Source: Actinomycetota bacterium
Lineage (GTDB): Bacteria > Actinomycetota > Geothermincolia > Geothermincolales > RBG-13-55-18
DNA: 64,000 nt
Reading direction: 5' to 3'
NCBI GenBank assembly: GCA_013178005.1
Contig: JABLXL010000009.1
Span: 1-64,000 of the forward strand
Shown: in pieces, positions 46,417 through 54,875 of the stretch
Layout of the letters: each line of letters opens with the position of its first letter
Numbering within the stretch: position 1 is the first letter of the stretch
The notes under the pieces: generated by a model
What the model was told of the DNA's origin: nothing
What the model saw: only the letters and a program-made list of their open reading frames with translations
The model's database searches: none
Program-made: the position numbers and the translations under genes

Positions 46417-46826
46417 CCCGGTTCTCCTCTACAGACGGACGCCTCCCGCCCCTTGTTATCACTGGGGAAACCCTCGACGTTCCGTTCCCGTCGTAGGGCC
46501 ATGCGAGCAGGGCCGTTTTCCCGAACCTCATTCGCCCGGGCTTTTTACGTGCCGCCCTTCCAATCCAACCGCAATGAGACTGCAAACTCGCGGCCTTCGC
46601 TTTCCGGCGACCCGCAGGCGACATGTTCTCCTTGTCCCCTGCGCGCTACGGTCCGCTTCGCGACCTCCATGCACCGATCCCAAACCGCCGGAGATGTCAT
46701 TGACCCAACTCTTCCACACGGAAATATTCCAGGCCGGCACGCATTAAACCTTTGCGGCGGGAAGGCGTTCTTCGGCGCCGCCTTTACGCCGATCGCGCAT
46801 CGAGGTAAAAAGACTACGGTGATCCC
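46417..46826. other. Intergenic region between divergent genes
   Basis: Open frames on both strands here lack ribosome sites and domain patterns. No recognisable element apart from expected promoters. The 5' part of the truncated cupin is not found. Confidence 0.45.
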
Positions 46827-47027
46827 ATGCATCACCAAACCGTATGGTTCATAATGGTCCTGGAGGGCGCCATCGAGCTCAACCTGGACGGCGACAAGAA
46901 CTACCGCATGGAAACTGGCGACACCGCCTACTGTAACGGGCAGCGCATGCATTGCTGGCGCAACGTCTCCGGGGAGAAGTCGGTGATGTTGAAGGTGCTC
47001 ACGCCGCCCTACGGGCTGGAGCGCTGA
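46827..47027 (+). pseudogene. Truncated cupin
   Basis: The 66-residue frame starts inside cupin motif 1 (only the second His of HxH and VLEG remain: MHHQTVWFIMVLEG) and keeps motif 2 (GDTAYCNGQRMHCWRN). An in-frame TAA lies seven codons upstream, so the first half of the usual domain is missing. It may be the remnant of an HTH-cupin regulator or a very small cupin that works as a dimer. There is no good ribosome site. It ends 26 bases before larB. Confidence 0.55.
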
Positions 47028-47053
47028 GAGAGCGTCTTAACGGGGAGGGGTCC

Positions 47054-47821
47054 ATGCGCAGGGAGGAACTCGCGGAGATACTGGAAAAGGTGCGGCGCGG
47101 CGAGTTGGGCGTGGAGGAGGCGACCTCCCGCATAGCCATGGAGCCCGTGACCGACCTGGGTTTCGCCGTGCTCGACCACCACCGCGAATTGCGCAAGGGG
47201 CTCCCCGAGGTGGTCTACTGCGAGGGCAAACCCATGGACACCATCCGTCCCATCGTGGAGACTCTGCTGGAGAAGAACCAGGGCAACATCCTGCTGACGC
47301 GCGCCTCCGAGGAGGTCTACGAGGAGGTGCTGCGCGTCTTCCCCCAGGCCGAATACCACCGCCAGGCCCGCTACGTGCTCATCCGCAGGGAAGAGCGGGA
47401 GCTGGTGGGGAAGATAGTGGTGGCCACCGGGGGCACCGCGGACATACCCGTGGCCGAGGAGGCCAGCATCGTGGCGGAGCTCACGGGGAATCGCGTGGAG
47501 AAGCTTTACGACGTGGGCGTGGCGGGCATGCATCGCGTCCTGGCGCGCGCCGAGGTGTTCGTGGGGGCCAACGTCGCCGTGGTGGTGGCGGGCATGGAGG
47601 GAGCCCTTCCCAGCATCGTGGGGGGCATGGTGGAATGCCCAGTGATCGCGGTGCCGACATCGGTGGGGTACGGGGCCAACCTGGGAGGCATGGCCGCCCT
47701 CCTGGGCATGCTGAACTCATGCGCCATGGGGGTCGCGGTGGTGAACATCGATAACGGGTTCGGGGCCGGCTACATCGCCAACCTCATCAATAAGGCCGCG
47801 GTCAGGGGAGGCGGAGGTTAA
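47054..47821 (+). CDS. larB: Nickel pincer cofactor biosynthesis protein LarB
   Basis: The ATG at 47054 has GGGGAGGGG upstream. The 255-residue protein has a short N-terminal helical part ([33 protein letters not shown]) and a C-terminal AIR-carboxylase (PurE-like) domain with [36 protein letters not shown] and [12 protein letters not shown]. LarB carboxylates and hydrolyses nicotinic acid adenine dinucleotide in the first step of the nickel-pincer cofactor of lactate racemase and relatives. larC and larE are not in the window. Confidence 0.93.
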   Translation: MRREELAEILEKVRRGELGVEEATSRIAMEPVTDLGFAVLDHHRELRKGLPEVVYCEGKPMDTIRPIVETLLEKNQGNILLTRASEEVYEEVLRVFPQAEYHRQARYVLIRREERELVGKIVVATGGTADIPVAEEASIVAELTGNRVEKLYDVGVAGMHRVLARAEVFVGANVAVVVAGMEGALPSIVGGMVECPVIAVPTSVGYGANLGGMAALLGMLNSCAMGVAVVNIDNGFGAGYIANLINKAAVRGGGG

Positions 47822-48236
47822 GCCTGCCAGGATGCGCCGGAAAACCCTTATTCCGGCCTCTTGAGTGGCCTTGATTGTTGGCACTGTGTTGAGCTATCTG
47901 CAAATACCTGGCGCGAGGAAACCCGTGTTTCGCCTCGCGGGCGGGGACTCTTATCGGAATCGCAAGACTGAGGAACTTCTCTCGACATGAGGAAAACGGT
48001 TTTGGCCTCGTCGGCGGGATACATCGATCTTCTCTTGGCGGCGTAGGCGGATGGTCCGCGGCCGGATCGTATGTTGCATGCGACTACCATCGCGGGGGGC
48101 GGGTATCCATACTCCCCTAGGTCGGTTACTCGGGATGCCCGAAAACAAAGCCCCGATCCCTTGGGGCGCGGCATGATGCCTCGTGATCGGCTGATGCCGG
48201 TTGCGCTTAGGTTCGGACCAAGCCGTAGCCGCTCCC
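47822..48236. other. Intergenic region between convergent genes
   Basis: Contains a small hairpin just past larB (CCGGAA 47837-47842 with TTCCGG 47851-47856) without a T-run. Otherwise nothing recognised. Confidence 0.45.
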
Positions 48237-48824
48237 TCAGGGCGTGATATAGTACCTCATGATGGACTGGCGCTCGCCTGACCTCGCCACTTCCTTGAAA
48301 CCCGCGGCGCGGAAAACGGGCTTGAGGCCCATGTATCCCGAGGAGCCCGTGATGCTGTCGGGGACGTCCACCGGGTATCCCTCCACCACCTCCGCCCCGT
48401 TCCCTCGCGCGTATTCCACGGCGGCCTCAAGCAGGAGGCGCATGAGGCCGCGGCGGCGGTACTCCTTGGGAATGTAGAAACAGACCACCGACCACACCGG
48501 CCGGTCGTCGATCCTCCTCAGCTTGGGCGACCTTTCCAGGGAGGCGAAGTTCTCGCGTGGGGCCACCGAGCACCAGCCGACCGCCTTCCCGCCGTGGTAG
48601 GCGAGGATGCCGGGCACTTCGCCGGACTCCACGATGGCCTTCATGGCGAGGCGGTTTCCCTCTCCTACCTGTTTCTGGAAGCGCGCGCGGCTCACCCTCC
48701 ACCACATGCACCAGCATCCGCTGTACGCACCGTGCTCCCCGAAGAGCTCCTCGAAATCACCCCATCGCTCCGGGGTCAGGGGGTGGAATTCGAGGTCTCC
48801 CGAAACCAGTTTTTCACTATCCAT
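48237..48824 (-). CDS. GNAT-family acetyltransferase
   Basis: The 195-residue protein has a GNAT domain with the acetyl-CoA loop in YIPKEYRRRGLMRLLL (R-R-R-G-L) and strands around VWSVVCFY. An N-terminal GCWCMWW motif (about residue 37) is shared with a subgroup of GNAT proteins of unknown substrate. GGAGGTCGA lies before the ATG. It stands alone and faces larB. Confidence 0.88.
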   Translation of the reverse strand: MDSEKLVSGDLEFHPLTPERWGDFEELFGEHGAYSGCWCMWWRVSRARFQKQVGEGNRLAMKAIVESGEVPGILAYHGGKAVGWCSVAPRENFASLERSPKLRRIDDRPVWSVVCFYIPKEYRRRGLMRLLLEAAVEYARGNGAEVVEGYPVDVPDSITGSSGYMGLKPVFRAAGFKEVARSGERQSIMRYYITP

Positions 48825-49373
48825 TCGACCTCCATCCTCGCGACCCCGGAACCATGCCCGAGATCGCGCCCTTGCTTATTCTACCTCAAACCCACCTCTC
48901 CAGCGCGGCCTTTCGGACAGAGGGGAAAAGATACGCTCCGGGGAACCCGGACGTTACCCGGGCCGCCATTAACGGATCCAGGGCGGATTATATCGCCGAT
49001 AGCGCCGTCCCGCGGTGGCCACGCCGGTCTCATCACGCATGATGTGCCCGAGTCGGCCGCGATGGTAGGCGACCGCGAATTGGAGAGCGGTCCTCGGTCA
49101 AGGACTGCTTGACCTGCCTTCAACCGAGGCGCGCTGGGTTTCATCGCCGAGAGCGCCGTCACGCGCGGACCACGGCGAATCCAGCGCGAATGACGCGTCC
49201 AGCCCAGCCGTAATGTAAGGTCAACGTTAATTGGGAAACGTTCCCCGGGCAAGGACGCCTCGAAAGCTCGTTCCCATAGCCATGGCTCCGTGGCATGATA
49301 TCCTGGAGGCGGCGGCTGCGAGATCCGCCGGCCCTCCGGCGGGGCCGCTGTGGAAAGCAAACGGGAGGGGAAC
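48825..49373. other. Intergenic region upstream of ferredoxin-type paralogue E
   Basis: No coding frame supported. A perfect hairpin, CCGCCGG (49325-49331) with CCGGCGG (49336-49342) around CCCT, lies 31 bases before the start of paralogue E and would be in its leader; it has no T-run. Confidence 0.5.
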
Positions 49374-50186
49374 ATGTCAAGTCCGCTATGGTTCGTAAAT
49401 CTCGTGAGGAAGACCTTTCCACAGCGCTTTCTCATGGCCAGGCTCACCAAGCTGCCCCTCTTGGGCAAGGGCATCGACTACCTTCTCTTCGACCGCGACG
49501 ATATAATCTACCTTCCCAAGGACAGGACGGTCACCATCCAGGAGGAGGTGGAGGCGGAAGGCGTGGTGATGCCCTCCCGGGTGATCGACGCTTTCATCGA
49601 GAAGGCCAACTACCTATGGATAATGAACACCTGCATCTGCCGGGAGGCCACGGGGTGCAAGGACTACCCCGTCGAACTGGGGTGCCTCTTCATGGGGGAG
49701 GCGGCCATGGGCATAAACCCCCGGCTGGGGCGGCGCGTCACCAGGGAGGAAGCCCTGGAACACGTGCGCAAGTGCCGCGAGGCGGGCCTCTTCCAGCTCA
49801 TCGGGAGGAACAAGCTCGACACCATGTGGCTGAACGTGCGCCCCGGCACCAAGCTTCTGACCGTCTGCAACTGTTGCCCCTGCTGCTGTTTATGGAAGAT
49901 ATTACCAGTACTATCGCGCAAGGTGAGCGACAAGGTGCAGCGCATGCCCGGGGTCAGGGTAACGGTCACGGAGAGGTGCGTGGGCTGCGGGAAGTGCGAG
50001 AAAGGCGTGTGCATAGCGGATGCCATCCGGGTGGCGGGAGACCGCGCGGAGATCAGCGAGGATTGCCGCGGCTGCGGCCACTGCGTGGAGGTATGCCCCA
50101 ACGACGCGATCGAGCTCACCATAGAGGACCCCGCGTTCATGGACAGCCTCATCCCCCGCATCTCGTCCCTGGTGGACGTGACCTGA
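49374..50186 (+). CDS. Cys-rich ferredoxin-type protein, paralogue E
   Basis: The ATG at 49374 has GGGAGGGG upstream. The 270-residue member has CICR at 87-90, GCLFMGE near 103, VTREEALEHV, CNCCPCCC at 165-172 and two cluster motifs. The first cluster is CVGCGKCEKGVC, with four rather than three residues before the last Cys; the second is CRGCGHCVEVCP. It has no signal peptide; the first 40 residues are basic and hydrophobic. The four other family members lie 30-41 kb away on the opposite strand. Confidence 0.83.
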   Translation: MSSPLWFVNLVRKTFPQRFLMARLTKLPLLGKGIDYLLFDRDDIIYLPKDRTVTIQEEVEAEGVVMPSRVIDAFIEKANYLWIMNTCICREATGCKDYPVELGCLFMGEAAMGINPRLGRRVTREEALEHVRKCREAGLFQLIGRNKLDTMWLNVRPGTKLLTVCNCCPCCCLWKILPVLSRKVSDKVQRMPGVRVTVTERCVGCGKCEKGVCIADAIRVAGDRAEISEDCRGCGHCVEVCPNDAIELTIEDPAFMDSLIPRISSLVDVT

Positions 50187-50272
50187 AGTGACCGGAAGAG
50201 GGGACCATGCCGTGCACGGCGTCATCGTAAAAGAAACGCGCGCATTTCGTCCCTGGCGAGCGTGACCTGAAG
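50164..50272 (+). repeat. Direct repeat of the gene end of paralogue E
   Basis: The last codons and stop of paralogue E (50164-50188) recur at 50248-50272, 84 bases downstream, with 22 of 25 bases identical. Confidence 0.6.
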
Positions 50273-50299
50273 AAGGGGGCTTTGAGGGAGGACTGGAAA

Positions 50300-50935
50300 A
50301 TGGACTGGATCGACGTCACCGCGACCATCCGCGGCGGGATGCCGCGCTGGCCGGGAGACGAGGAAGTGGTGGTCGAGCGCACCATGGACCTGGAGCGGGG
50401 AGACGCCTATAACCTCTCCCGCGTGGCCATGGGGCTGCATGCCGGCACCCACGTGGACGCCCCCCTGCACTTCCTGCCCGACGGGGCGGGCGTGGACGAG
50501 ATGCCGCTGTGGCCCGCCGTGGGCGAAGCCCGGGTCGTAGCCATAACCCGGGTGCCCGTGATCACCGTCCCCGACCTGGAACCCCAGGCGATAAGGCGGG
50601 GTGAACGCGTCCTTTTCAAAACGGACAACTCGGAGCGGGCCTGGGAATCAGAGCCCTTCAGGGAGGATTACGTGTACCTCTCCACCGAGGCGGCGGAATA
50701 CCTGGCCGAAAGGGAGGTCGCGCTGGTGGGCATCGACTACCTCTCCGTGGGCCCGCCGACGGAAGAAGCGGCGGAAGTTCACCGCACGTTGCTCCGCGCC
50801 GGGATATGGGTTGTCGAGGGCCTGGTATTGTCCGGGGTGGATCCCGGCCCTTACGAGCTGGTCTGCCTCCCGCTCAAGGTGGCCAGGGGAGACGGAGCGC
50901 CGGCGCGCGCGATGCTCAGGCCCTTGCCCTCATAG
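50300..50935 (+). CDS. Cyclase/arylformamidase-family metal hydrolase
   Basis: The ATG at 50300 has GGAGG eight bases upstream. The 211-residue protein has the family's metal-binding motif HAGTHVDAPLHF (about residues 52-63) and the later VGIDYLSVGPP and GIWVVEGLVLSGVDPG. These hydrolases include kynurenine formamidase and isatin hydrolase and open amide or lactone bonds with Zn or Mn. No tryptophan-catabolic genes are nearby, so the substrate is open. It follows paralogue E by 113 bases and could be cotranscribed with it. Confidence 0.9.
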   Translation: MDWIDVTATIRGGMPRWPGDEEVVVERTMDLERGDAYNLSRVAMGLHAGTHVDAPLHFLPDGAGVDEMPLWPAVGEARVVAITRVPVITVPDLEPQAIRRGERVLFKTDNSERAWESEPFREDYVYLSTEAAEYLAEREVALVGIDYLSVGPPTEEAAEVHRTLLRAGIWVVEGLVLSGVDPGPYELVCLPLKVARGDGAPARAMLRPLPS

Positions 50936-51383
50936 AGGGCCATGAGAAGCCTGGGCTGTTTGCCCCTGTTGCCGTTTTGCGTCCCGACCTTTGCCCGCCT
51001 CGCCTTGTCCCTCAAAACGATGATCAACGTTATGGCTCCAGTCGGTATCCCGGGATCATCCCGTCGTCCGCTCCACCTTGCTTCACCGTATCCCCATACA
51101 CGCCAGCTGACGCTCTATCCCTGCCGGCACTCCCTCCTTTGTCCTGGAGATTCGCGCCGGCTGCGTGATGCCCGCGCCATAGCGGAGCAACCACGATCCT
51201 CGCGCCCACCCTCGGTGATTTATTTCGAGAGCCTCGCATAGAATCCTCTATTTCGTTTCGTCTTCGCGTCCGTCTCCTCCCACCCAGCCATGTGCCTATC
51301 AACCAAAACGACCCGTTATTACCTAACGGTTTGTGCGCTAGAAGTCGGGCTTGAATGGCTCAGCGCCCGCGGGCATATGAGCC
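50936..51383. other. Intergenic region between convergent genes
   Basis: No coding frame, hairpin or repeat I can support. Confidence 0.5.
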
Positions 51384-52058
51384 TCAAGCCATAGATTCGG
51401 AGAGGATCTCCTCCGCCCTGGCCAGGGCACTTTCCTCGAGCCGTGTGATCCGGCGGCCCCGCAGTCCCTCCGCGAAAGCGGAAAGCTCTTCCCGGGCTTT
51501 CGCCTCCCTCAGGGCGCGGACCTCCCGGTCCAGGGGGCGCGTCGCCTGCAACTTCATGCTCCCCTCCAGCCATCCCTCGGGAAAATACCAGTCCTTGAAC
51601 CAGCGCAGGCCGATGCCCCAGAGGTACCGTCCCAGGGGAGTCACCGGGGGAGGAAAACCCCGCTTGAGCCCCTCCTCGGTTTCCCGGAAGAGGGGGTGGC
51701 CTTCTCCACCGTAGATCACCATCATGGACCCGCCGGGAGGGACCAATCCACCCAGGAGCGAGAGGAGCGTGGAGGTCAGCCCCTCCCTCTCCATGTCCAC
51801 CACGACGCCGCCCTCGAACCCGGCGCTGGGCTCGTAGCGGAATTCCAACCAGGGCTTGATGAAATCGCCCCTCCCGGCGAAGAACAACCCCTGGACCACC
51901 GGCTTGCGGGAGAGCTCTCCTTCCCGCGCCAGGAACAGGTTGAAATACGTCTCCCTGCCCGTCCTTCCCGGCTTGGGATCGCGAGCCGCCAGAGCGTAGG
52001 GGTCGACCGACTCGCCGTCCAGCGCGCCAACAAGGATATCCCAAGGGCTTTCCATCAT
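51384..52058 (-). CDS. DUF1122 family protein
   Basis: The ATG at 52056-52058 has GGGAGGAG upstream; the frame is open further but without a site. The 224-residue cytoplasmic protein contains MMVIYGGEGHPLFRETEEG and then WFKDWYFPEGWLEGSMKLQ (each under twenty residues here), which I recognise as the DUF1122 signature known mostly from archaea and a few bacteria. Function is unknown. Conserved Glu, Asp and His in the two blocks could form an active site. It is divergent from rubrerythrin. Confidence 0.72.
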   Translation of the reverse strand: MMESPWDILVGALDGESVDPYALAARDPKPGRTGRETYFNLFLAREGELSRKPVVQGLFFAGRGDFIKPWLEFRYEPSAGFEGGVVVDMEREGLTSTLLSLLGGLVPPGGSMMVIYGGEGHPLFRETEEGLKRGFPPPVTPLGRYLWGIGLRWFKDWYFPEGWLEGSMKLQATRPLDREVRALREAKAREELSAFAEGLRGRRITRLEESALARAEEILSESMA

Positions 52059-52488
52059 CCGCTTCTCCTCCCACCAAAACAAGGTCAGACGTGCCCGAGC
52101 GCGTCCTTCACCCGCCCCGCCGGCCATTTCCGCCCAACCGGCCCATCCGGTCGAACCCCGAGGCTCCTGGGGCGGCCGCGAGGAACCTTTTAAAAAACTC
52201 ATGGCCGCATATCGCCTCGGCGAAAAAGCGCGACCGTTCCGCGGCGGCCGGGAGCCCAAGGCCGTGACGTAAAGGCGGGATAAAGGGCGCGCCCTCGCAC
52301 CCCCAGGGCGCATGCCAGAACCCGGAGGGGGCACGTAAGGCTTCGCCGTGCCCTCGCTCCCCACGGGATATTCTTCCCCGCGAGAAGGCTTTTCCACAAG
52401 GGACGTCAAGGCGCGGAAAGATGGTTAATCGCCTTTCGGGATGGGAAAGATAATAGCGCACGGAAGGCAGAGAAAGGAGGTAGGATAA
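52059..52488. other. Divergent region upstream of rubrerythrin
   Basis: The region must hold the rbr promoter; a GATAAT at about 52450 could be its -10 element. No coding frame I trust. Confidence 0.45.
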
Positions 52489-52992
52489 ATGCGTGAGATG
52501 ACGGAGAAGTTTCTCGGCGACGCTTTCGCGGGCGAGAGCATGGCGCACATGAAATATCTCCACTTCGCGGACAAGGCCGAGGAGGAGGGCCTGACCGAGA
52601 TGGCCAGGATGTTTCGCGCCATCGCCTACGCGGAGAGGGTGCACGCCGGCAACCACCTCGGGGTGCTGGGCGGCCTGAAATCCACCGCGGATAATATCCA
52701 GACCTGCATCAACGGAGAGACCTTCGAGATCAACGAGATGTATCCCGCCTACAACGCCGTCGCCAAGCTGCAGGACGAGGAGGGCGCGGTGCGCAGCACC
52801 TACTACGCCCTGGAGGCGGAGAAGATCCACGCCGACTGGTACAAGGCGGCCAAGGAGGCGGTGGACAAGGGCGAGGACGTCAAGGTGGGGACCATCCAGA
52901 TCTGCAGCGTCTGCGGCCACACCCGCGAGGGAGAGGCCCCGGACAAGTGCCCCATCTGCGGGGCCTCCAAGGACAAGTTCGTCCAGTTTTAA
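52489..52992 (+). CDS. rbr: Rubrerythrin
   Basis: The 167-residue protein has a four-helix diiron domain with the two E..(H) motifs (FAGESMAHMKY; AIAYAERVHAGNH; EAEKIHADWY) and a C-terminal rubredoxin-type domain with CSVCGH and CPICGA holding one Fe. Rubrerythrin reduces hydrogen peroxide in anaerobes. AAAGGAGGTAGG lies before the ATG. The superoxide reductase gene follows 57 bases later, so peroxide made from superoxide is removed by the next enzyme in the same operon. Confidence 0.97.
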   Translation: MREMTEKFLGDAFAGESMAHMKYLHFADKAEEEGLTEMARMFRAIAYAERVHAGNHLGVLGGLKSTADNIQTCINGETFEINEMYPAYNAVAKLQDEEGAVRSTYYALEAEKIHADWYKAAKEAVDKGEDVKVGTIQICSVCGHTREGEAPDKCPICGASKDKFVQF

Positions 52993-53049
52993 TCGGGAAA
53001 GATAATGCGGCGGGGGTCCGCCGTCGCGGGATGACGAGGAGGTAAGGGT

Positions 53050-53427
53050 ATGGCGGAGAGGTTGGAGATCTACAAGTGCGAGATATGCGGGAACATCGTG
53101 GAGGTGCTCCACGGGGGCAAGGGGACCCTGGTCTGCTGCGGAGAGGACATGATCCGGCAGGTGGAGAACACCGTGGACGCCGCGGTGGAAAAGCACGTTC
53201 CCGTGGCGGAGGTCCTCGACGACGGGGTGCTGGTGAAGGTAGGAGAGGTGGCCCATCCCATGCAGGACGACCATTACATCGAGTGGGTGCAGATCCTCGT
53301 CGAGGACAAATCCTACCGCATCTTCCTGAAGCCAGGCATCGCGCCCGAGGGCAAGTTCAGCGTGCCCAAGGAGGGTATCACGGCACGCGAGTACTGCAAC
53401 CTCCACGGACTCTGGAAGTCAAGCTAG
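53050..53427 (+). CDS. dfx: Desulfoferrodoxin (superoxide reductase)
   Basis: The 125-residue protein has both iron centres of class I superoxide reductases: the desulforedoxin site (YKCEICGNIVEV, then VCCGEDM) and the catalytic site (EKHVPV, VAHPM with the next His, and YCNLHGLW), where Fe is bound by four His and one Cys. It reduces superoxide to peroxide without making oxygen. GGAGGTAAGG lies before the ATG. It follows rubrerythrin and converges on the peroxiredoxin gene. Confidence 0.97.
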   Translation: MAERLEIYKCEICGNIVEVLHGGKGTLVCCGEDMIRQVENTVDAAVEKHVPVAEVLDDGVLVKVGEVAHPMQDDHYIEWVQILVEDKSYRIFLKPGIAPEGKFSVPKEGITAREYCNLHGLWKSS

Positions 53428-53545
53428 CCCTCTTCCGGGGCCGGGTCCCGGCAAGGCTCCCCGCGCGCCGGGCGGGAAGCGCCACGGCCACGCCATGGAC
53501 AATGGCGAGAAAGCGACGGAGTCTCCGGAAAGCAGGAAGCGATAA

Positions 53546-53567
53546 GGGGCGCCCGAGTGGGCGCCCC
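53546..53567. terminator. Bidirectional hairpin between dfx and peroxiredoxin
   Basis: A perfect 9-bp GC stem (53546-53554 GGGGCGCCC with 53559-53567) and loop GAGT between two convergent genes. It lacks a T-run on either side, so it may act as an RNA-stabilising hairpin rather than a full terminator. Confidence 0.6.
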
Positions 53568-53584
53568 TGGTCTAGCTCGCGTAT

Positions 53585-54310
53585 TTAGAAAGCGTTGTCC
53601 ACCTTCCATACCTTCCATACCTTTCCAGCCAGGTCCGGCCCGGGCTTGAGGGTCGGCCTTCCGGGCTGCCAGCCGGAAGGCATGACCTCGCCGGTCTTGG
53701 CCACGTGCTGGAAGGCCTTGACCTGCCTGATCAGCTCGGCGACGTTGCGCCCCACCGGTGGGGTCATGACCTCCATGGCCTGAATGACCCCGTCAGGGTC
53801 GATGAGGAAGCGGCCGCGGATATTCACGCCCGCGTCCTCGTCATAGACGCCATACGCGCGCCCTATGCGTCCTCCGGCGTCGGTGAGCATGGGGAAGGGC
53901 ACGCCTCCCTTCACCATCTTGGAGAGCTCCTCCTCCTGCCATATCTTGTGCGTGAACCTGCTGTCCACGCTCATGGAGAGGACCTCCACGCCCAGCTTCT
54001 TCAGCTCCTTGTACTTTTCGGCGACCGCCGAAAGCTCGGTCGGTCATACGAAGGTGAAGTCCCCGGGATAGAAGCAAAGCACCACCCACTTCCCCCTGTA
54101 ATCCGACAGCTTGACGTTCTTGAACCCGCCATTCAAGTAGGCGCTGGCTTCGAAATCGGGAGCGGGTTTTCCCACCTGGGCGATCACCGTCCCACCTCCT
54201 CCCTCCGCTGGGGTCTCGCTCTCTTTCGCCGCCGCGGCCTTGGGCGCTGCGATGATGCCCCTGGCCGGCTTGACGCACAGGTCTTTCGCTTCCGCCCTTG
54301 GAGCCGCCAT
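53585..54310 (-). CDS. Selenocysteine peroxiredoxin (AhpC/Prx1 type, UGA at the peroxidatic position)
   Basis: The ATG at 54308-54310 has GAGGAGG upstream. Reading TGA 54044-54046 as selenocysteine gives 241 residues. Residues 84-92 are FTFV-U-PTEL, exactly the peroxidatic motif FTFVCPTE of the AhpC family with Sec89 for Cys. Sequence on both sides is unbroken family sequence ([30 protein letters not shown]), so a stop by chance is unlikely. The usual resolving Cys in GEVCP is Met here (GEVMPSGW), so the enzyme is probably 1-Cys type. An unusual Ala/Pro-rich N-terminal extension of about 40 residues carries Cys12. It should reduce peroxides in the cytoplasm, next to rbr, dfx and trxB. Confidence 0.9.
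54022..54042 (-). promoter_or_regulatory. Candidate SECIS hairpin after the UGA codon
   Basis: Directly after the UGA (one base apart) CGACCG (54042-54037) pairs with CGGTCG (54027-54022) around a nine-base loop. Bacterial SECIS elements lie in this position. An alternative fold pairs CCGA with TCGG. The fold has not been tested against SelB requirements. Confidence 0.4.
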
Positions 54311-54402
54311 CACTTCACCTCCTCCTCGCTCACGCGATCGCTTTCCCCCACGCGCACATGGCCAGGGCGCCTCCCCTTGTCCGCCAGGGGATACCCCGGC
54401 CG

Positions 54403-54684
54403 CTAGCCCTTCAGCTCCTCGACCTCTTCCTTGCCCTCCTCCAGCTCCTTGGCCTGCTCCTGGTCTTCCATGAGCAGGAGGGCCTGGAACTCGCCCACGT
54501 GGGTCTTCTCCTCCCTGGCGATGTCCAGGAGCACGTCCTTGATGAGCTTGTTGTCGGTCATGGCCGCGAGCTGCTCGTATAGGTTCACCGCGTCCAGCTC
54601 GGCGATCATGCCCACGCGGCAGATCTCCCGGTCCAGCTCCTTCTGGCTCATCCTGGACAGGTCCTTCGGGATCTCCGAAAGCAT
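54403..54684 (-). CDS. Encapsulin-cargo-like ferritin-like protein (FLP)
   Basis: The 93-residue protein starts at an ATG with AAGGAGGT upstream. It has a short N-terminal part ([17 protein letters not shown]) and two helices with the diiron ligands [12 protein letters not shown] and [15 protein letters not shown], ending [14 protein letters not shown]. The same order of motifs forms the ferritin-like domain fused to the Pyrococcus furiosus encapsulin and the FLP cargo of Thermotoga. Here it is a separate protein, and no shell gene follows; a peroxiredoxin gene does, 92 bases on. It may store iron or remove peroxide as a multimer. Confidence 0.82.
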   Translation of the reverse strand: MLSEIPKDLSRMSQKELDREICRVGMIAELDAVNLYEQLAAMTDNKLIKDVLLDIAREEKTHVGEFQALLLMEDQEQAKELEEGKEEVEELKG

Positions 54685-54823
54685 ACTCGACCTCCTTTTC
54701 CTTGCGCGCCAACCGCCTTCCGGCGCCGTGGCGCCCGCTTAACTCAACCTATCGAAGGTAGCCCTGTTTCCCCGATAGACCCATTGTTCCCAAGTTCGCA
54801 ACCGAAATAACGCCGGAGCATGA

Positions 54824-54858
54824 TTGACAATTATGGTATTATAGTACCAGAATATTGT
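54824..54858 (+). promoter_or_regulatory. Promoter and dyad operator of the Rrf2 gene
   Basis: A -35 TTGACA (54824-54829) begins a dyad: ACAAT (54827-54831), TGGTA (54834-54838), six bases, TACCA (54845-54849), ATTGT (54854-54858). Its AT-rich symmetric form, 20 bases before the start, suits autorepression by the Rrf2 protein. No ideal -10 is seen. Confidence 0.55.
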
Positions 54859-54875
54859 TATAAAAGGGAGGCGGC

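Noticed and set aside
53585-54310. Peroxiredoxin as a pseudogene with a nonsense mutation
   Set aside because: The only stop falls exactly on the catalytic Cys codon, is TGA, and the gene has no other defect. Selenocysteine explains this better than chance.
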